A stretch of DNA of 9,145 nt, taken from NCBI GenBank assembly GCA_015258095.1, contig JABZIV010000056.1, positions 1-9,145 of the forward strand, given 5' to 3'. This DNA comes from Lachnospiraceae bacterium (GTDB lineage: Bacteria; Bacillota; Clostridia; Lachnospirales; Lachnospiraceae). Under the pieces are notes generated by a model, which was given only the letters and a program-made list of their open reading frames with translations, was not told the DNA's origin and ran no database searches. The translations under genes were made by a program, and so were the position numbers. Below, in pieces: positions 1 to 7,135 of the stretch (within the stretch, counting starts at the first letter, position 1; the number at the start of each line of letters is the position of its first letter).

Positions 1-1264
1 GTGTAAACTCCCGCCCTACAAGTAATTTCTGTATATTTCCTCCTGATAAGGTAGAAACAGCTGCATGGATATCCGCTGTTTTCACGGAAAAGTCTTCAAC
101 AATATCATGGCACTGTTTCTCTACTCTTTTTTTATGAAGGAAAAGACGTCCCCGATTTTCCTTTTGTTTGGGAAAGCCCATGAAAACATTTTCCCAAATG
201 GATGACTTCCCACAGGTTCCCACCGTTTTTCGGTTCTCCGCTACATAAGCTATGCCAATTTCCCTCCTCTTTCCTACTGAAGCATGTGTAATCTCTTCCT
301 TTTCCAAATATATTTCTCCACTTTGCTTCAGAGGGTATAGCCCCATCAAAGCATCCGCCAATTCTTTCTGTCCTGAACCGGCTATTCCTGCAATACCGAC
401 AATTTCTCCCTCCCGAACAGAGAACTGTACTCCTTTCACAACGGGTACATGAAACTTTGAAAACAGGTTTAAATTTTTCACAGTTAGAACTTCTCTTCTC
501 TTCGCGCTGCTTCCTTTTTTAACTTGCAGCGAAATCTCGGAACCGAACATCATTTTGGAAAGCAGTTCTTCACTTGCCTCCGATTTTTGAATATTACCCG
601 ATACTTTTCCACTTTTTAAGACAGTGATATCCTCCGCAATTTCCATAACTTCCTGTAGTTTATGCGTAATCAACAGCACTGTTTTTCCACGAGCAATTAA
701 TCTCCGTATTGCAGCAAAAAGTCCTGCAACACTTTGTGGAGTCAGTACACTGGTCGGCTCATCCAGGATAATGATATTTGCATTTTTATAAAGCAGCTTC
801 ACAATCTCTACTTGTTGAAGCACTGCTACCGGAACCGTTTCTACCTTATCGTCCAGCGGTAGCTGAAACTGATAAGCCTCACAGATAGAAAGAATGCTTT
901 CTCTTGCTTTCTTTTGATCAATAAAACATCCTTTTTGCGGCTCCGCCCCCATAATGATATTTTCCAGAATACTTAACCCCGGAAAGAGCATAAATTCCTG
1001 AAACACCATACCAATGCCATGCTTTACAGCATCCCCGGGACTATGGAGCTCAATCTTCTCTCCGTTTAGGAAAATCTCTCCCGTATCCGGAAAATAACTA
1101 CCGGCAATTATGTTCATCAATGTACTCTTGCCTGCACCGTTTTCTCCGATAATCGCATGGACACGTCCGCCTTTTATCCGTAAGTCAATATGGTCGTTTG
1201 CGATTACTCCGGGAAAATACTTGCTTATCCCCTTTAATTCGAGTAAATAGGAAGTCTTTTCCAT
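1..1264 (-). CDS. BMP-associated (YufO/NupO-like) double ABC ATPase, C-terminus cut by window edge
   Basis: This is the ATPase subunit of a nucleoside/simple-sugar ABC importer of the kind that works with BMP-family lipoproteins. It acts on the cytoplasmic face of the membrane. The frame is open from the ATG at 1264 to the left edge (421 codons seen; relatives have about 500), so the end of the second domain is missing. Domain 1 has Walker A GENGAGKST (residues 40-48), Q-loop Gln89, Walker B IIILDEPT (164-171) and H-loop ITHKL (199-203). Domain 2 has a degenerate P-loop GIAGSGQKE (293-301), usual in this family, and an intact LSGGN signature (406-410). The domain-1 signature, expected as LSxGE, reads VPVAV (144-148), which is unusual. 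An AGAGG ribosome site lies six bases upstream. The gene follows the BMP lipoprotein gene across an 87-base gap that holds a hairpin. The family call is firm; the substrate is not known. Confidence 0.9.
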   Translation of the reverse strand, partial: MEKTSYLLELKGISKYFPGVIANDHIDLRIKGGRVHAIIGENGAGKSTLMNIIAGSYFPDTGEIFLNGEKIELHSPGDAVKHGIGMVFQEFMLFPGLSILENIIMGAEPQKGCFIDQKKARESILSICEAYQFQLPLDDKVETVPVAVLQQVEIVKLLYKNANIIILDEPTSVLTPQSVAGLFAAIRRLIARGKTVLLITHKLQEVMEIAEDITVLKSGKVSGNIQKSEASEELLSKMMFGSEISLQVKKGSSAKRREVLTVKNLNLFSKFHVPVVKGVQFSVREGEIVGIAGIAGSGQKELADALMGLYPLKQSGEIYLEKEEITHASVGKRREIGIAYVAENRKTVGTCGKSSIWENVFMGFPKQKENRGRLFLHKKRVEKQCHDIVEDFSVKTADIHAAVSTLSGGNIQKLLVGREFT

Positions 1265-1285
1265 GTAAAACCTCTGCTGAACTTA

Positions 1286-1333
1286 GAAAAGAGCCGCAAA
1301 AAAGAATACGATGCGCATGCTTTTTCACGGCCC
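1286..1333 (-). terminator. intercistronic hairpin/attenuator between BMP lipoprotein and ATPase genes
   Basis: In the minus-strand RNA, 1333-1320 (GGGCCGUGAAAAAG) pairs with 1304-1291 (CUUUUUUGCGGCUC) over 14 unbroken base pairs, three of them G-U. The loop is 15 bases, followed by UUUUC. The three G-U pairs become A-C mismatches in plus-strand RNA, so the structure is specific to the transcribed strand. The stem is partly A-U and the U-run is short, so I infer a weak terminator, attenuator or 3'-end stabiliser that lowers expression of the ATPase relative to the lipoprotein. Confidence 0.6.
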
Positions 1334-1351
1334 TTTACTAACTTTTATCTA

Positions 1352-2473
1352 TTAATACTTTAAGCGATAATTGTCATACCCCTTAAATACGTCAATCTTT
1401 CCTTCTTTGATTTCACTAATCAAATTCTTTACCTTCTCCAGTAATTCAGGCGGAATATTCTTCTCATCTCTCTTGTCATAAACTGCACCACCGGAACTTA
1501 AATTAAAATCAAGCGCGGTTGGAAACTGACGATTCTTCAAGGTATCATGGGCCAGGGACACAACCGCCACATTCATCGGCTTCACTGCGGACCAGAATAC
1601 ACACGGATCGATATACCCCTGCCAGTCATCTACACCGATGCATTTAATTCCCGCTTCCGCACAAGCAGAAATGACCCCCGGTCCTCCCAGATAATCTGTC
1701 TGGTATATGATGTCTATGTCATTGTTCTGAATCATCGCTTTCGCAGTCTCCTGCCCTTTAATCGGATCAAAAGGATCGCCTGTAAAAGCGGAAATTACCT
1801 TTACTCCATTGTTTGCGTAGTTTACACCGGCAGTATATCCGTCACGAAAACGCTGAATCTTCAAGATATCTTTATGTCCAATCCACCCAACTTCTTTCTT
1901 CTTTGTCATATTTGCCGCAATGTACCCTGCCACAAAAGACGACTCGAAAGGATCCACGGACACACTGGTAAAGTTGCTTTTATCATGCTCCATATACGTA
2001 TCCAACATAAAAACATGAAGATCCGGATAATTCTCCTTTAATTCATCCGCAAGACTCAGTGCTACTTCGCTCAGTTCATCAAACATCGTGAACATTGCCG
2101 TATAGCCTTCTTTCGCCATGGCACGAATCTGATCCGGATACTCTGCTGCCTCCGATACCTCAATACACTTGACCTCCCAACCCTCTTTTTTTAATTCTTC
2201 AAATCCCGACCAGATCAGGTTTGTGAATTCATTTCCAAGAGGGGAAGTCGTAATCAGGCACGCTTTCTTCGCCTTACCGGAAGAAGCCTCCGCTTCCGTC
2301 GCAGCCTCCGTTTCTTTCGCGGTTTCCGCTACCTTCTCTGTTTCCTTCTGACTCTCCTTCTTTGCAGCCGTCTCCGTGTTCTTCGCCTGCTTCGCACAAG
2401 CTGCCGTACTTGATACAAGAAGCACAAGTAACAAGAGCATGGATAAGATGGGGGTTAGTTTAGTCGATTTCAT
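1352..2473 (-). CDS. BMP/PnrA-like substrate-binding lipoprotein
   Basis: This is the extracytoplasmic binding protein of an ABC importer, from the BMP (PnrA-like) family that often binds purine nucleosides. The ATG at 2473 gives 373 residues. It is preferred to the upstream TTG at 2497 because a strong GGAGGT site lies eight bases before the ATG and the upstream extension precedes the signal peptide. Residues 1-25 form a signal peptide with Lys, Leu-rich core and TAAC lipobox, so Cys26 should be lipidated. Residues 27-70 are a low-complexity Ala/Glu/Lys/Thr linker. The binding fold follows: RFRDGYTAGV and GVDDWQ, then a Ser-Ala-Val-Lys segment, match the conserved BMP C-lobe. The N-terminal Asp-x-Ser-Phe-Asn motif of typical nucleoside binders is not seen; the region reads LGNEFTN. 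The gene has its own promoter and is followed by the YufO-like ATPase. The ligand may therefore not be a nucleoside. Confidence 0.88.
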   Translation of the reverse strand: MKSTKLTPILSMLLLLVLLVSSTAACAKQAKNTETAAKKESQKETEKVAETAKETEAATEAEASSGKAKKACLITTSPLGNEFTNLIWSGFEELKKEGWEVKCIEVSEAAEYPDQIRAMAKEGYTAMFTMFDELSEVALSLADELKENYPDLHVFMLDTYMEHDKSNFTSVSVDPFESSFVAGYIAANMTKKKEVGWIGHKDILKIQRFRDGYTAGVNYANNGVKVISAFTGDPFDPIKGQETAKAMIQNNDIDIIYQTDYLGGPGVISACAEAGIKCIGVDDWQGYIDPCVFWSAVKPMNVAVVSLAHDTLKNRQFPTALDFNLSSGGAVYDKRDEKNIPPELLEKVKNLISEIKEGKIDVFKGYDNYRLKY

Positions 2474-2481
2474 GTTTGTTG

Positions 2482-2487
2482 ACCTCC
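2482..2487 (-). promoter_or_regulatory. ribosome binding site that fixes the BMP lipoprotein start
   Basis: The minus strand reads GGAGGT, eight bases before the ATG at 2473. No comparable site precedes the alternative TTG at 2497, so this decides the start. Confidence 0.8.
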
Positions 2488-2513
2488 GGAAATTCAAATA
2501 TTATCTTGAAACT

Positions 2514-2553
2514 CGCTTATTTTATCATATTTTTAAGCGTTTTATATGTGCAA
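2514..2553 (-). promoter_or_regulatory. probable sigma-A promoter of the BMP transporter operon, with dyad over the -10
   Basis: The -35 candidate TTGCAC (2553-2548) and -10 TATGAT (2529-2524) are separated by 18 bases, which predicts a start of transcription near 2517 and a leader of about 44 bases. The -35 is a weak match (3 of 6) and the -10 a good one (5 of 6). A perfect inverted repeat, CGCTTA (2539-2534) and TAAGCG (2519-2514), is centred exactly on the -10 box and could be an operator. The rest of the 124-base gap (2498-2621) is AT-rich and shows no strong terminator for the upstream permease gene, so read-through from the CUT2 operon is possible. Confidence 0.5.
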
Positions 2554-2621
2554 AATATATTGAATTTTCAGATATCACCGCAGACTAATTCGTATTCGTA
2601 ATAGAACAATCGTATAAAACC

Positions 2622-3581
2622 TTACTTTCTTACCTGGTCAATCACTACTGCAATCAGAATAATTACTCCCATTGCTACGGTCTGCCAGTAAGCGGAAACC
2701 CCAAGCAAACTCAATGCATTATTGATGATACCGATAACAATAAGCCCAATCACGGTCTGTGGAATTCCGCCACGCCCTCCGGACATACTCGTTCCACCCA
2801 TGGCAACGGCAGCAATCGCATTTAATTCATAACCGACCGCAGCAGTAGCCTGTCCGTTCTGTAGCTTGGAAGCCAGGACCAGACCGGCAAGTGCAGATAA
2901 AATACCGGAAATGACATATACGGAAAAGCGAACCTGATCCACGTTGATTCCTGTTAACTTTGCAACTTCTTTATTACTTCCAACAGCATAGACATATCTG
3001 CCATAGCAAGTTTTTGTCAAAATGACATAGCTCAATACAATAATCAGAACCATCAAGATGACGCAAACCGGAATGATTCCAATTTCCTTTAATCCGATGA
3101 ACCCAAAGCTTTCCGGAAGTCCAAATACCGGCTTTGCGTCAGTAAAGACATAAGCCAGACCTCTTGCCACGTTCATCATTGCCATTGTTGCAATGAACGG
3201 CGGAACATTTAACTTCGCAATGCAAAATCCATTGATTGCCCCGCAAATTGTACCAATCACAAGGGAAGTTAAAATAATAATCATAATGGACATCGGCACT
3301 GATGCATTCGGCATGGTTTTTACAAGAGAAGCTCCCGCTACACCGGCAATTGCGGCAACAGAGCCCACTGAGAGATCAATACCATCCGACAGAATGGTAA
3401 AAGTCATTCCACAAGCAATTAAAGCATTGATGGAAATCTGAATTAGAATGTTTTTAATATTGCCGCCAGTCGCAAAACGGGGGACTAAAATCAAACAAAC
3501 CGCAAAAAGTGCAACAGCAAAGAGGAGCATGGTATTTTCCCCTTTTAAAACTCCTGCAATACCATTTTTCTTCTTATTCAT
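2622..3581 (-). CDS. CUT2 (RbsC-type) sugar ABC transporter permease
   Basis: This is the membrane-spanning subunit of the ribose-type importer and probably works as a homodimer with the ATPase encoded just upstream. At 319 residues it is full length for the family. After a short basic N-terminus (MNKKK) come multiple hydrophobic segments, the first at about 18-34. Family landmarks are GIDLSVGS (67-74), the PPFIATMAMM segment, the cytoplasmic coupling region YGRYVYAVGSNKEVAKLTGI, the ELNAIAAVAMGGTSMSGGRG stretch, and a final WQTVAMGVIILIAVVID helix. The ATG at 3581 overlaps the end of the ATPase gene by eight bases and its GGAGG site lies within that gene, which implies translational coupling. 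The family does not reveal the sugar. Only one permease gene is present, as is usual for CUT2. Confidence 0.93.
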   Translation of the reverse strand: MNKKKNGIAGVLKGENTMLLFAVALFAVCLILVPRFATGGNIKNILIQISINALIACGMTFTILSDGIDLSVGSVAAIAGVAGASLVKTMPNASVPMSIMIIILTSLVIGTICGAINGFCIAKLNVPPFIATMAMMNVARGLAYVFTDAKPVFGLPESFGFIGLKEIGIIPVCVILMVLIIVLSYVILTKTCYGRYVYAVGSNKEVAKLTGINVDQVRFSVYVISGILSALAGLVLASKLQNGQATAAVGYELNAIAAVAMGGTSMSGGRGGIPQTVIGLIVIGIINNALSLLGVSAYWQTVAMGVIILIAVVIDQVRK

Positions 3582-5091
3582 AAGCTACCTCCTCATTTCC
3601 CTTGCTGGCAAAGAGCATGACATTTTCTTCTGTTGCCTCTGCACTGTCTAAAAATCCTGTAACATACCCTTCACGCATCACCATGATACGATTCGAGCAA
3701 CCGAGCACTTCCGGTAATTCCGAAGAAACCAGGATGATACTTCCTCCGCCTTCCACGAAATTCTTCATAAGCTCGTATATTTCCGCTTTCGCATTGACAT
3801 CAATTCCTCTTGTCGGTTCATCCATAATCAAAATCTTAGACTTTGCCAAAAGCCACTTTGCAATAACCACCTTTTGCTGATTTCCACCGGAAAGATTTTT
3901 AATTATCGCCAGATCTGAAGGCGTTTTGATTCTCAACTTTTCTATATAAGATACGGCTTCCCGCTTTTCCCACGAAAAGTCAATAAAACCGTTATGACTA
4001 TTCTCCTTTAAGGAAGCTAAGCTGGTATTCTCACGAACTGTTTTCTCCAGTAATAGCCCCTGTCCTCTTCTGTCCTCCGGAATGAGCCCTATTCCTCTTC
4101 GGATAATCTCCTTAGGACTTTTCCCTTTAATACTTTCTCCATATAAAAGCACATCACCATGCTCATAAGAATCTGCACCGAAAATAGCACGCATGAGTTC
4201 CGTTCTTCCTGCACCGATTAAACCGGCAACACCGAGAACTTCTCCTTTATGCAATTGAAACGAGACATTTTTAAAGTGATGGGAAGAAGATACCTCTTTT
4301 ACTTCCAAAACAACTTCCCTTTTCCCGGGCACTTCCGCTTTATAATAGAACTGGGAAATCTCTCTACCCACCATCATTTCAACCATTTTCTGCTCTGTTA
4401 CGGTTGAAACCGGTACCGTTGCAATCTTTGTACCATCTCTCAAAACCGTAAGAGTATCCCCCATCTCCAGAATTTCTTTTAAACGATGGGAAATATAGAT
4501 TACCGCCACATTGTCTTTCTTCAACTGACGGATGACGCGGAAAAGAGACTGCACTTCATGATCTGACAGGGAACTCGTGGGCTCATCCATGATGACCATC
4601 TTGCTATTCTGCGAAACAGCTCTGGCAATTTCGACCATCTGTTTCTCCCCGTTGCTCAATTTATAGACCGGTGTTGTCGGGTCAATCGCTACGTCCATTC
4701 CATCCAGAATCTTCTTGCATTCTGCAATCATCTTCCCTTTATCCAAAAAACCGGATTTTTTCTCTTCCCTTCCCAGGAAGACATTTTCGTAAACTTTCAA
4801 ATCAGGGATGACACTTAATTCCTGGTGAATGACGCTGATACCGCGATGCTGGGCTTCACGAATATTTTTCGCTCCGGGTGCGCCTTCAATCAGCACTTCG
4901 CCTTTATCAGGCTGATAAATGCCCGAAATAATCTTAATGATTGTAGACTTCCCTGCACCATTTTCCCCCAAAAGCACATGCACTTCTCCCGGATAAAAGG
5001 CAATGGAAATATCCTCCAGAACTTTCACACCGGGAAACTCTTTATGAATATGTTTCAGCTCTACTAAAGCCTCTCTTTTCTCATCCATCAT
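3574..5091 (-). CDS. CUT2 (RbsA/MglA-type) sugar ABC transporter ATPase
   Basis: This is the energising subunit of the ribose-type importer, with two fused nucleotide-binding domains in 505 residues, the usual length. Domain 1 is canonical: Walker A GENGAGKS (42-49), Q-loop Gln90, signature LSNGE (145-149), Walker B VIMDEPT (166-172), H-loop ISHRL. Domain 2 has the family's degenerate P-loop GLIGAGRTE, intact LSGGN (400-404) and LIMDEPTRGID, and Ser-Ser-Glu in place of the H-loop His, all typical of RbsA. The start is the first of two adjacent ATGs; GGAG lies six bases upstream of it. The gene is preceded by an intercistronic terminator after the binding-protein gene and overlaps the permease gene by eight bases. 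Ribose, galactose, allose or fructose importers all have this subunit, so the sugar must be inferred from neighbours. Confidence 0.95.
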   Translation of the reverse strand: MMDEKREALVELKHIHKEFPGVKVLEDISIAFYPGEVHVLLGENGAGKSTIIKIISGIYQPDKGEVLIEGAPGAKNIREAQHRGISVIHQELSVIPDLKVYENVFLGREEKKSGFLDKGKMIAECKKILDGMDVAIDPTTPVYKLSNGEKQMVEIARAVSQNSKMVIMDEPTSSLSDHEVQSLFRVIRQLKKDNVAVIYISHRLKEILEMGDTLTVLRDGTKIATVPVSTVTEQKMVEMMVGREISQFYYKAEVPGKREVVLEVKEVSSSHHFKNVSFQLHKGEVLGVAGLIGAGRTELMRAIFGADSYEHGDVLLYGESIKGKSPKEIIRRGIGLIPEDRRGQGLLLEKTVRENTSLASLKENSHNGFIDFSWEKREAVSYIEKLRIKTPSDLAIIKNLSGGNQQKVVIAKWLLAKSKILIMDEPTRGIDVNAKAEIYELMKNFVEGGGSIILVSSELPEVLGCSNRIMVMREGYVTGFLDSAEATEENVMLFASKGNEEVAYE

Positions 5092-5111
5092 CGTTTACTC
5101 CATACTCTTTG

Positions 5112-5139
5112 AAAAAGGCGCCCTTCAGGAAGGACGCCT
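5112..5139 (-). terminator. intercistronic rho-independent terminator between binding protein and ATPase genes
   Basis: The minus strand reads AGGCGTCCTT (5139-5130), loop CCTG, then AAGGGCGCCT (5125-5116), a ten-pair GC-rich stem with one G-U, followed directly by TTTT. It lies 20 bases after the binding-protein stop and ends before the ATPase ribosome site. The position implies partial termination that leaves more message for the binding protein than for the ATPase and permease, a common arrangement in ABC importer operons (inference). Confidence 0.85.
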
Positions 5140-5158
5140 CCTCGTAAACTGTCTTTTA

Positions 5159-6160
5159 TTACTTTGCATTCTTCGCATCAATGATATACGGTGCAATCAG
5201 AATCTCGGAATCTACTTTCTCCCCTTCCAGATGCTTCTTGATTGCTTCCAGTGTGGATTTGCCGATTCCGGCAGGATCCTGTGCTACATCTGCAACCCAG
5301 TTTCCGCCCTTCTTGATTTCAGCAACGCCTTCCGGATTGCCATCATAGCCGATAATCTTTGTCTTTGCACCGGCAGCGGTAATGGAGGAAAGTGCTCCTG
5401 TTGCCGCAGGATCACCTACGCAGAAAACAACATCAATATTGTCATTCTTTAAAAGCATATTCTGCATAACATCCGCAGCCTTCTGCTGGTCTCCGGAATA
5501 GTTCTGTACATCTACAATCTTGATGTCCGGAGCATTTTCTTTCAGATAATCCGTAAATCCTTTTTCTCTATCTACGCAGCTCTCGATTTCAGAGTAAGTG
5601 ATGACTGCCGCAGTTCCTTTCTTATCAGTAAGGATATTGTTCACTACGTACTCGGCAGCAAGCTGTCCACCCTTCTTGTTATCTGTAGCAACGTGAGTAA
5701 CCGGCTTTCCGTCAGAAGCGATATCCATGGTAAATACCGGAATGCCTGCCTTATCAGCCAAATCAATCATAGACTTGGATCCGGCGGAGTTTGTCGGAGC
5801 AATCACGATAGCGTCTACCTTCTTGGTGATGAAGTCCTGTACCTGACCAAGCTGCTTGTTTGCATCTCCTGCTGCATCCTGTACATCCAAGGTCCAGCCA
5901 TATTCTTTCGCCTGCTCTTCCATAGCAGATTCAATACTGTTATAGAACACATGCGTACTGTTCAGAAGGCTCACACCGATGGTCTTTGCCTCTCCCTTGC
6001 TCTGCTCTTTTGCCGCTTCTGTCTCCCCGGCTTTCTCGCTGGCTTTCTCTGTTTGCTTCTCTGTTCCTGCTGCTGTTGTGCTCTTTGCAGCACCGCCACC
6101 GCAAGCCATAAGGGACACTGCCATTAATGCTGCGAGTGCAAATGAAATACCTTTTTTCAT
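5159..6160 (-). CDS. CUT2 (RbsB-type) sugar-binding lipoprotein
   Basis: This is the extracytoplasmic ligand receptor of the CUT2 importer, of the periplasmic-binding-protein type 1 fold (Peripla_BP_4). The ATG at 6160 gives 333 residues, with AGGAGG eight bases upstream; a TTG one codon earlier is possible but less likely. The signal peptide ends in lipobox LMAC, so Cys20 should be lipidated. Residues 21-58 are a Thr/Ala/Glu/Lys linker, and the sugar-binding fold runs from about 59 to 330. By recalled alignment with E. coli RbsB, pocket residues Phe72, Asp146, Arg198, Asp273 and Gln294 are kept. Others differ: Asn13 to His70, Asn64 to Ala121, Arg90 to Ile147, Phe164 to Gly224, Asn190 to Gly249. 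I infer a pyranose or ketose ligand other than ribose. The gene sits between the aldolase and the ATPase genes and is bounded by hairpins on both sides. Confidence 0.92.
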   Translation of the reverse strand: MKKGISFALAALMAVSLMACGGGAAKSTTAAGTEKQTEKASEKAGETEAAKEQSKGEAKTIGVSLLNSTHVFYNSIESAMEEQAKEYGWTLDVQDAAGDANKQLGQVQDFITKKVDAIVIAPTNSAGSKSMIDLADKAGIPVFTMDIASDGKPVTHVATDNKKGGQLAAEYVVNNILTDKKGTAAVITYSEIESCVDREKGFTDYLKENAPDIKIVDVQNYSGDQQKAADVMQNMLLKNDNIDVVFCVGDPAATGALSSITAAGAKTKIIGYDGNPEGVAEIKKGGNWVADVAQDPAGIGKSTLEAIKKHLEGEKVDSEILIAPYIIDAKNAK

Positions 6161-6168
6161 CAATTCTT

Positions 6169-6174
6169 CCTCCT
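6169..6174 (-). promoter_or_regulatory. ribosome binding site of the CUT2 binding protein
   Basis: The minus strand reads AGGAGG. Its eight-base distance to the ATG at 6160 is favourable; its distance to the alternative TTG at 6163 is only five bases. I therefore place the start at 6160. Confidence 0.7.
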
Positions 6175-6199
6175 CTTAAAATAGATTAGTAATATTCAG

Positions 6200-6228
6200 A
6201 ACGGACGCGGCATATTTGCCTTTCCGTT
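6200..6228 (-). other. intercistronic stem-loop between aldolase and binding-protein genes
   Basis: In minus-strand RNA, AACGGA (6228-6223) pairs with UCCGUU (6205-6200). Inside it GGCA (6220-6217) pairs with UGCC (6212-6209) around a four-base AAUA loop, with an AA/GCG internal loop between the two helices. No U-run follows directly, so it is not a convincing terminator. It may be an RNA-processing or 3'-end-protecting element that lets the binding-protein message accumulate separately. The 87-base gap (6161-6247) shows no convincing promoter. Confidence 0.45.
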
Positions 6229-6247
6229 TTGATACATATAGGAAATA

Positions 6248-7102
6248 CTACGCCTTATTTACACTATTCAGAACCTGCATCTTATGCATAACCAGCTCTT
6301 TTACTTTTTCTCTACCCGCACCATTATATTTCTTGGGATCGAAAGCCTCCGGATTCTCCGCTATAAAGGCTTTCACCCCTTTTGTAAATGCATCTCTTAG
6401 CTCGGTTGCAAAATTCACCTTACAAATTCCAAGGCCGGTAGATTTCTTCACATCCTCATCCGGTATTCCGGACGCCCCGTGCAGTACGATAGGAATACTA
6501 ACCAACCCTTTCGTTTTCTCTAAGATATCAAAACGAAGCTTAGGAACTCCTTTATAAAAGCCGTGAGCGTTTCCAATCCCAACTGCCAGAAAATCCACCC
6601 CAGTCTGCTCTGCAAACTCTTTTGCTTCTTCCGGATCGGTGTAAGCCTTCTCACTATCCTTTACCTCATGTGTATCTTCTTTACCTCCAACGGTTCCAAG
6701 CTCTCCTTCAACCGGAATGCCCATAGCATGCGTAAACTCCACAACCTTCTTTGTAAGCGCCACATTTTCTGCAAAAGGAAGTTTCGAACCGTCAATCATG
6801 ATAGAGGTATATCCGGAACGAAGCGCCTTCGCACAAAGTTCCGCACTGTTCCCGTGATCCAGGTGTAAAGCCACAGGGACCTTTGCTTTCCCTGCTACCG
6901 CATTTACCATTCCGAAAAACAGGTCTGTATCCGCATACTGTAGACTTCCCGGAGTTGTTTGAATAATTACCGGAGAAGACAGTTCTTCCGCTGCCGATAC
7001 AATAGCCTGCACCATCTCCATATTCTCTGCGTTAAAAGCGCCCACTGCATATCCCTCTTTTTGTGCCTTTAACAAAATTTCTTTTGAACTGACTAAACTC
7101 AT
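6248..7102 (-). CDS. class II ketose-1,6-bisphosphate aldolase, GatY/KbaY (tagatose-bisphosphate) type
   Basis: This zinc-dependent cytoplasmic enzyme is expected to split a ketose bisphosphate into dihydroxyacetone phosphate and an aldehyde phosphate. Its 284 residues align with E. coli GatY almost without gaps, so landmark residues keep GatY numbering. The catalytic Asp82 and zinc ligand His83 lie in HLDHG, with zinc ligands His180 (GIGNAHG) and His208 (LHGASG). Phosphate-binding residues lie in GASG (209-212) and NFATE (230-234). Position 178 is Asn where GatY has Thr. The ATG at 7102 has an AAGGGGA site a few bases upstream and follows the PfkB kinase stop by 33 bases. The downstream neighbour is the sugar-binding lipoprotein gene. 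Class and mechanism are well supported. Preference for tagatose, fructose or another bisphosphate cannot be read from the sequence; GatY often needs a GatZ partner, which is not seen here. Confidence 0.92.
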   Translation of the reverse strand: MSLVSSKEILLKAQKEGYAVGAFNAENMEMVQAIVSAAEELSSPVIIQTTPGSLQYADTDLFFGMVNAVAGKAKVPVALHLDHGNSAELCAKALRSGYTSIMIDGSKLPFAENVALTKKVVEFTHAMGIPVEGELGTVGGKEDTHEVKDSEKAYTDPEEAKEFAEQTGVDFLAVGIGNAHGFYKGVPKLRFDILEKTKGLVSIPIVLHGASGIPDEDVKKSTGLGICKVNFATELRDAFTKGVKAFIAENPEAFDPKKYNGAGREKVKELVMHKMQVLNSVNKA

Positions 7103-7135
7103 TTCGTTCCCCTTTCTCTCTTTTATATTGCAATC

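Noticed and set aside
1547..2041. 164-codon plus-strand open frame
   Set aside because: It is antisense to the BMP lipoprotein gene, matches no family I recognise and reflects the codon use of the real gene on the other strand.
2474..2497. TTG start giving an eight-residue N-terminal extension of the BMP lipoprotein
   Set aside because: The strong GGAGGT site lies within this stretch and is correctly spaced for the ATG at 2473, and the signal peptide begins at that ATG.
2498..2621. Terminator for the CUT2 operon after the permease stop
   Set aside because: I see no GC-rich stem followed by a U-run; only short AT-rich partial repeats such as a tandem TTCGTA at about 2590-2600.
5693..6127. 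144-codon plus-strand open frame with hydrophobic, Cys-rich end
   Set aside because: It lies opposite the binding-protein signal peptide and linker; the Leu/Cys/Ala richness comes from reading that low-complexity region backwards.
2622..6160. Naming the importer a ribose operon (rbsBAC)
   Set aside because: The order and subunits fit CUT2, but the binding pocket differs from RbsB, and no ribokinase or RbsD is linked, so the symbol would assert an unsupported substrate.
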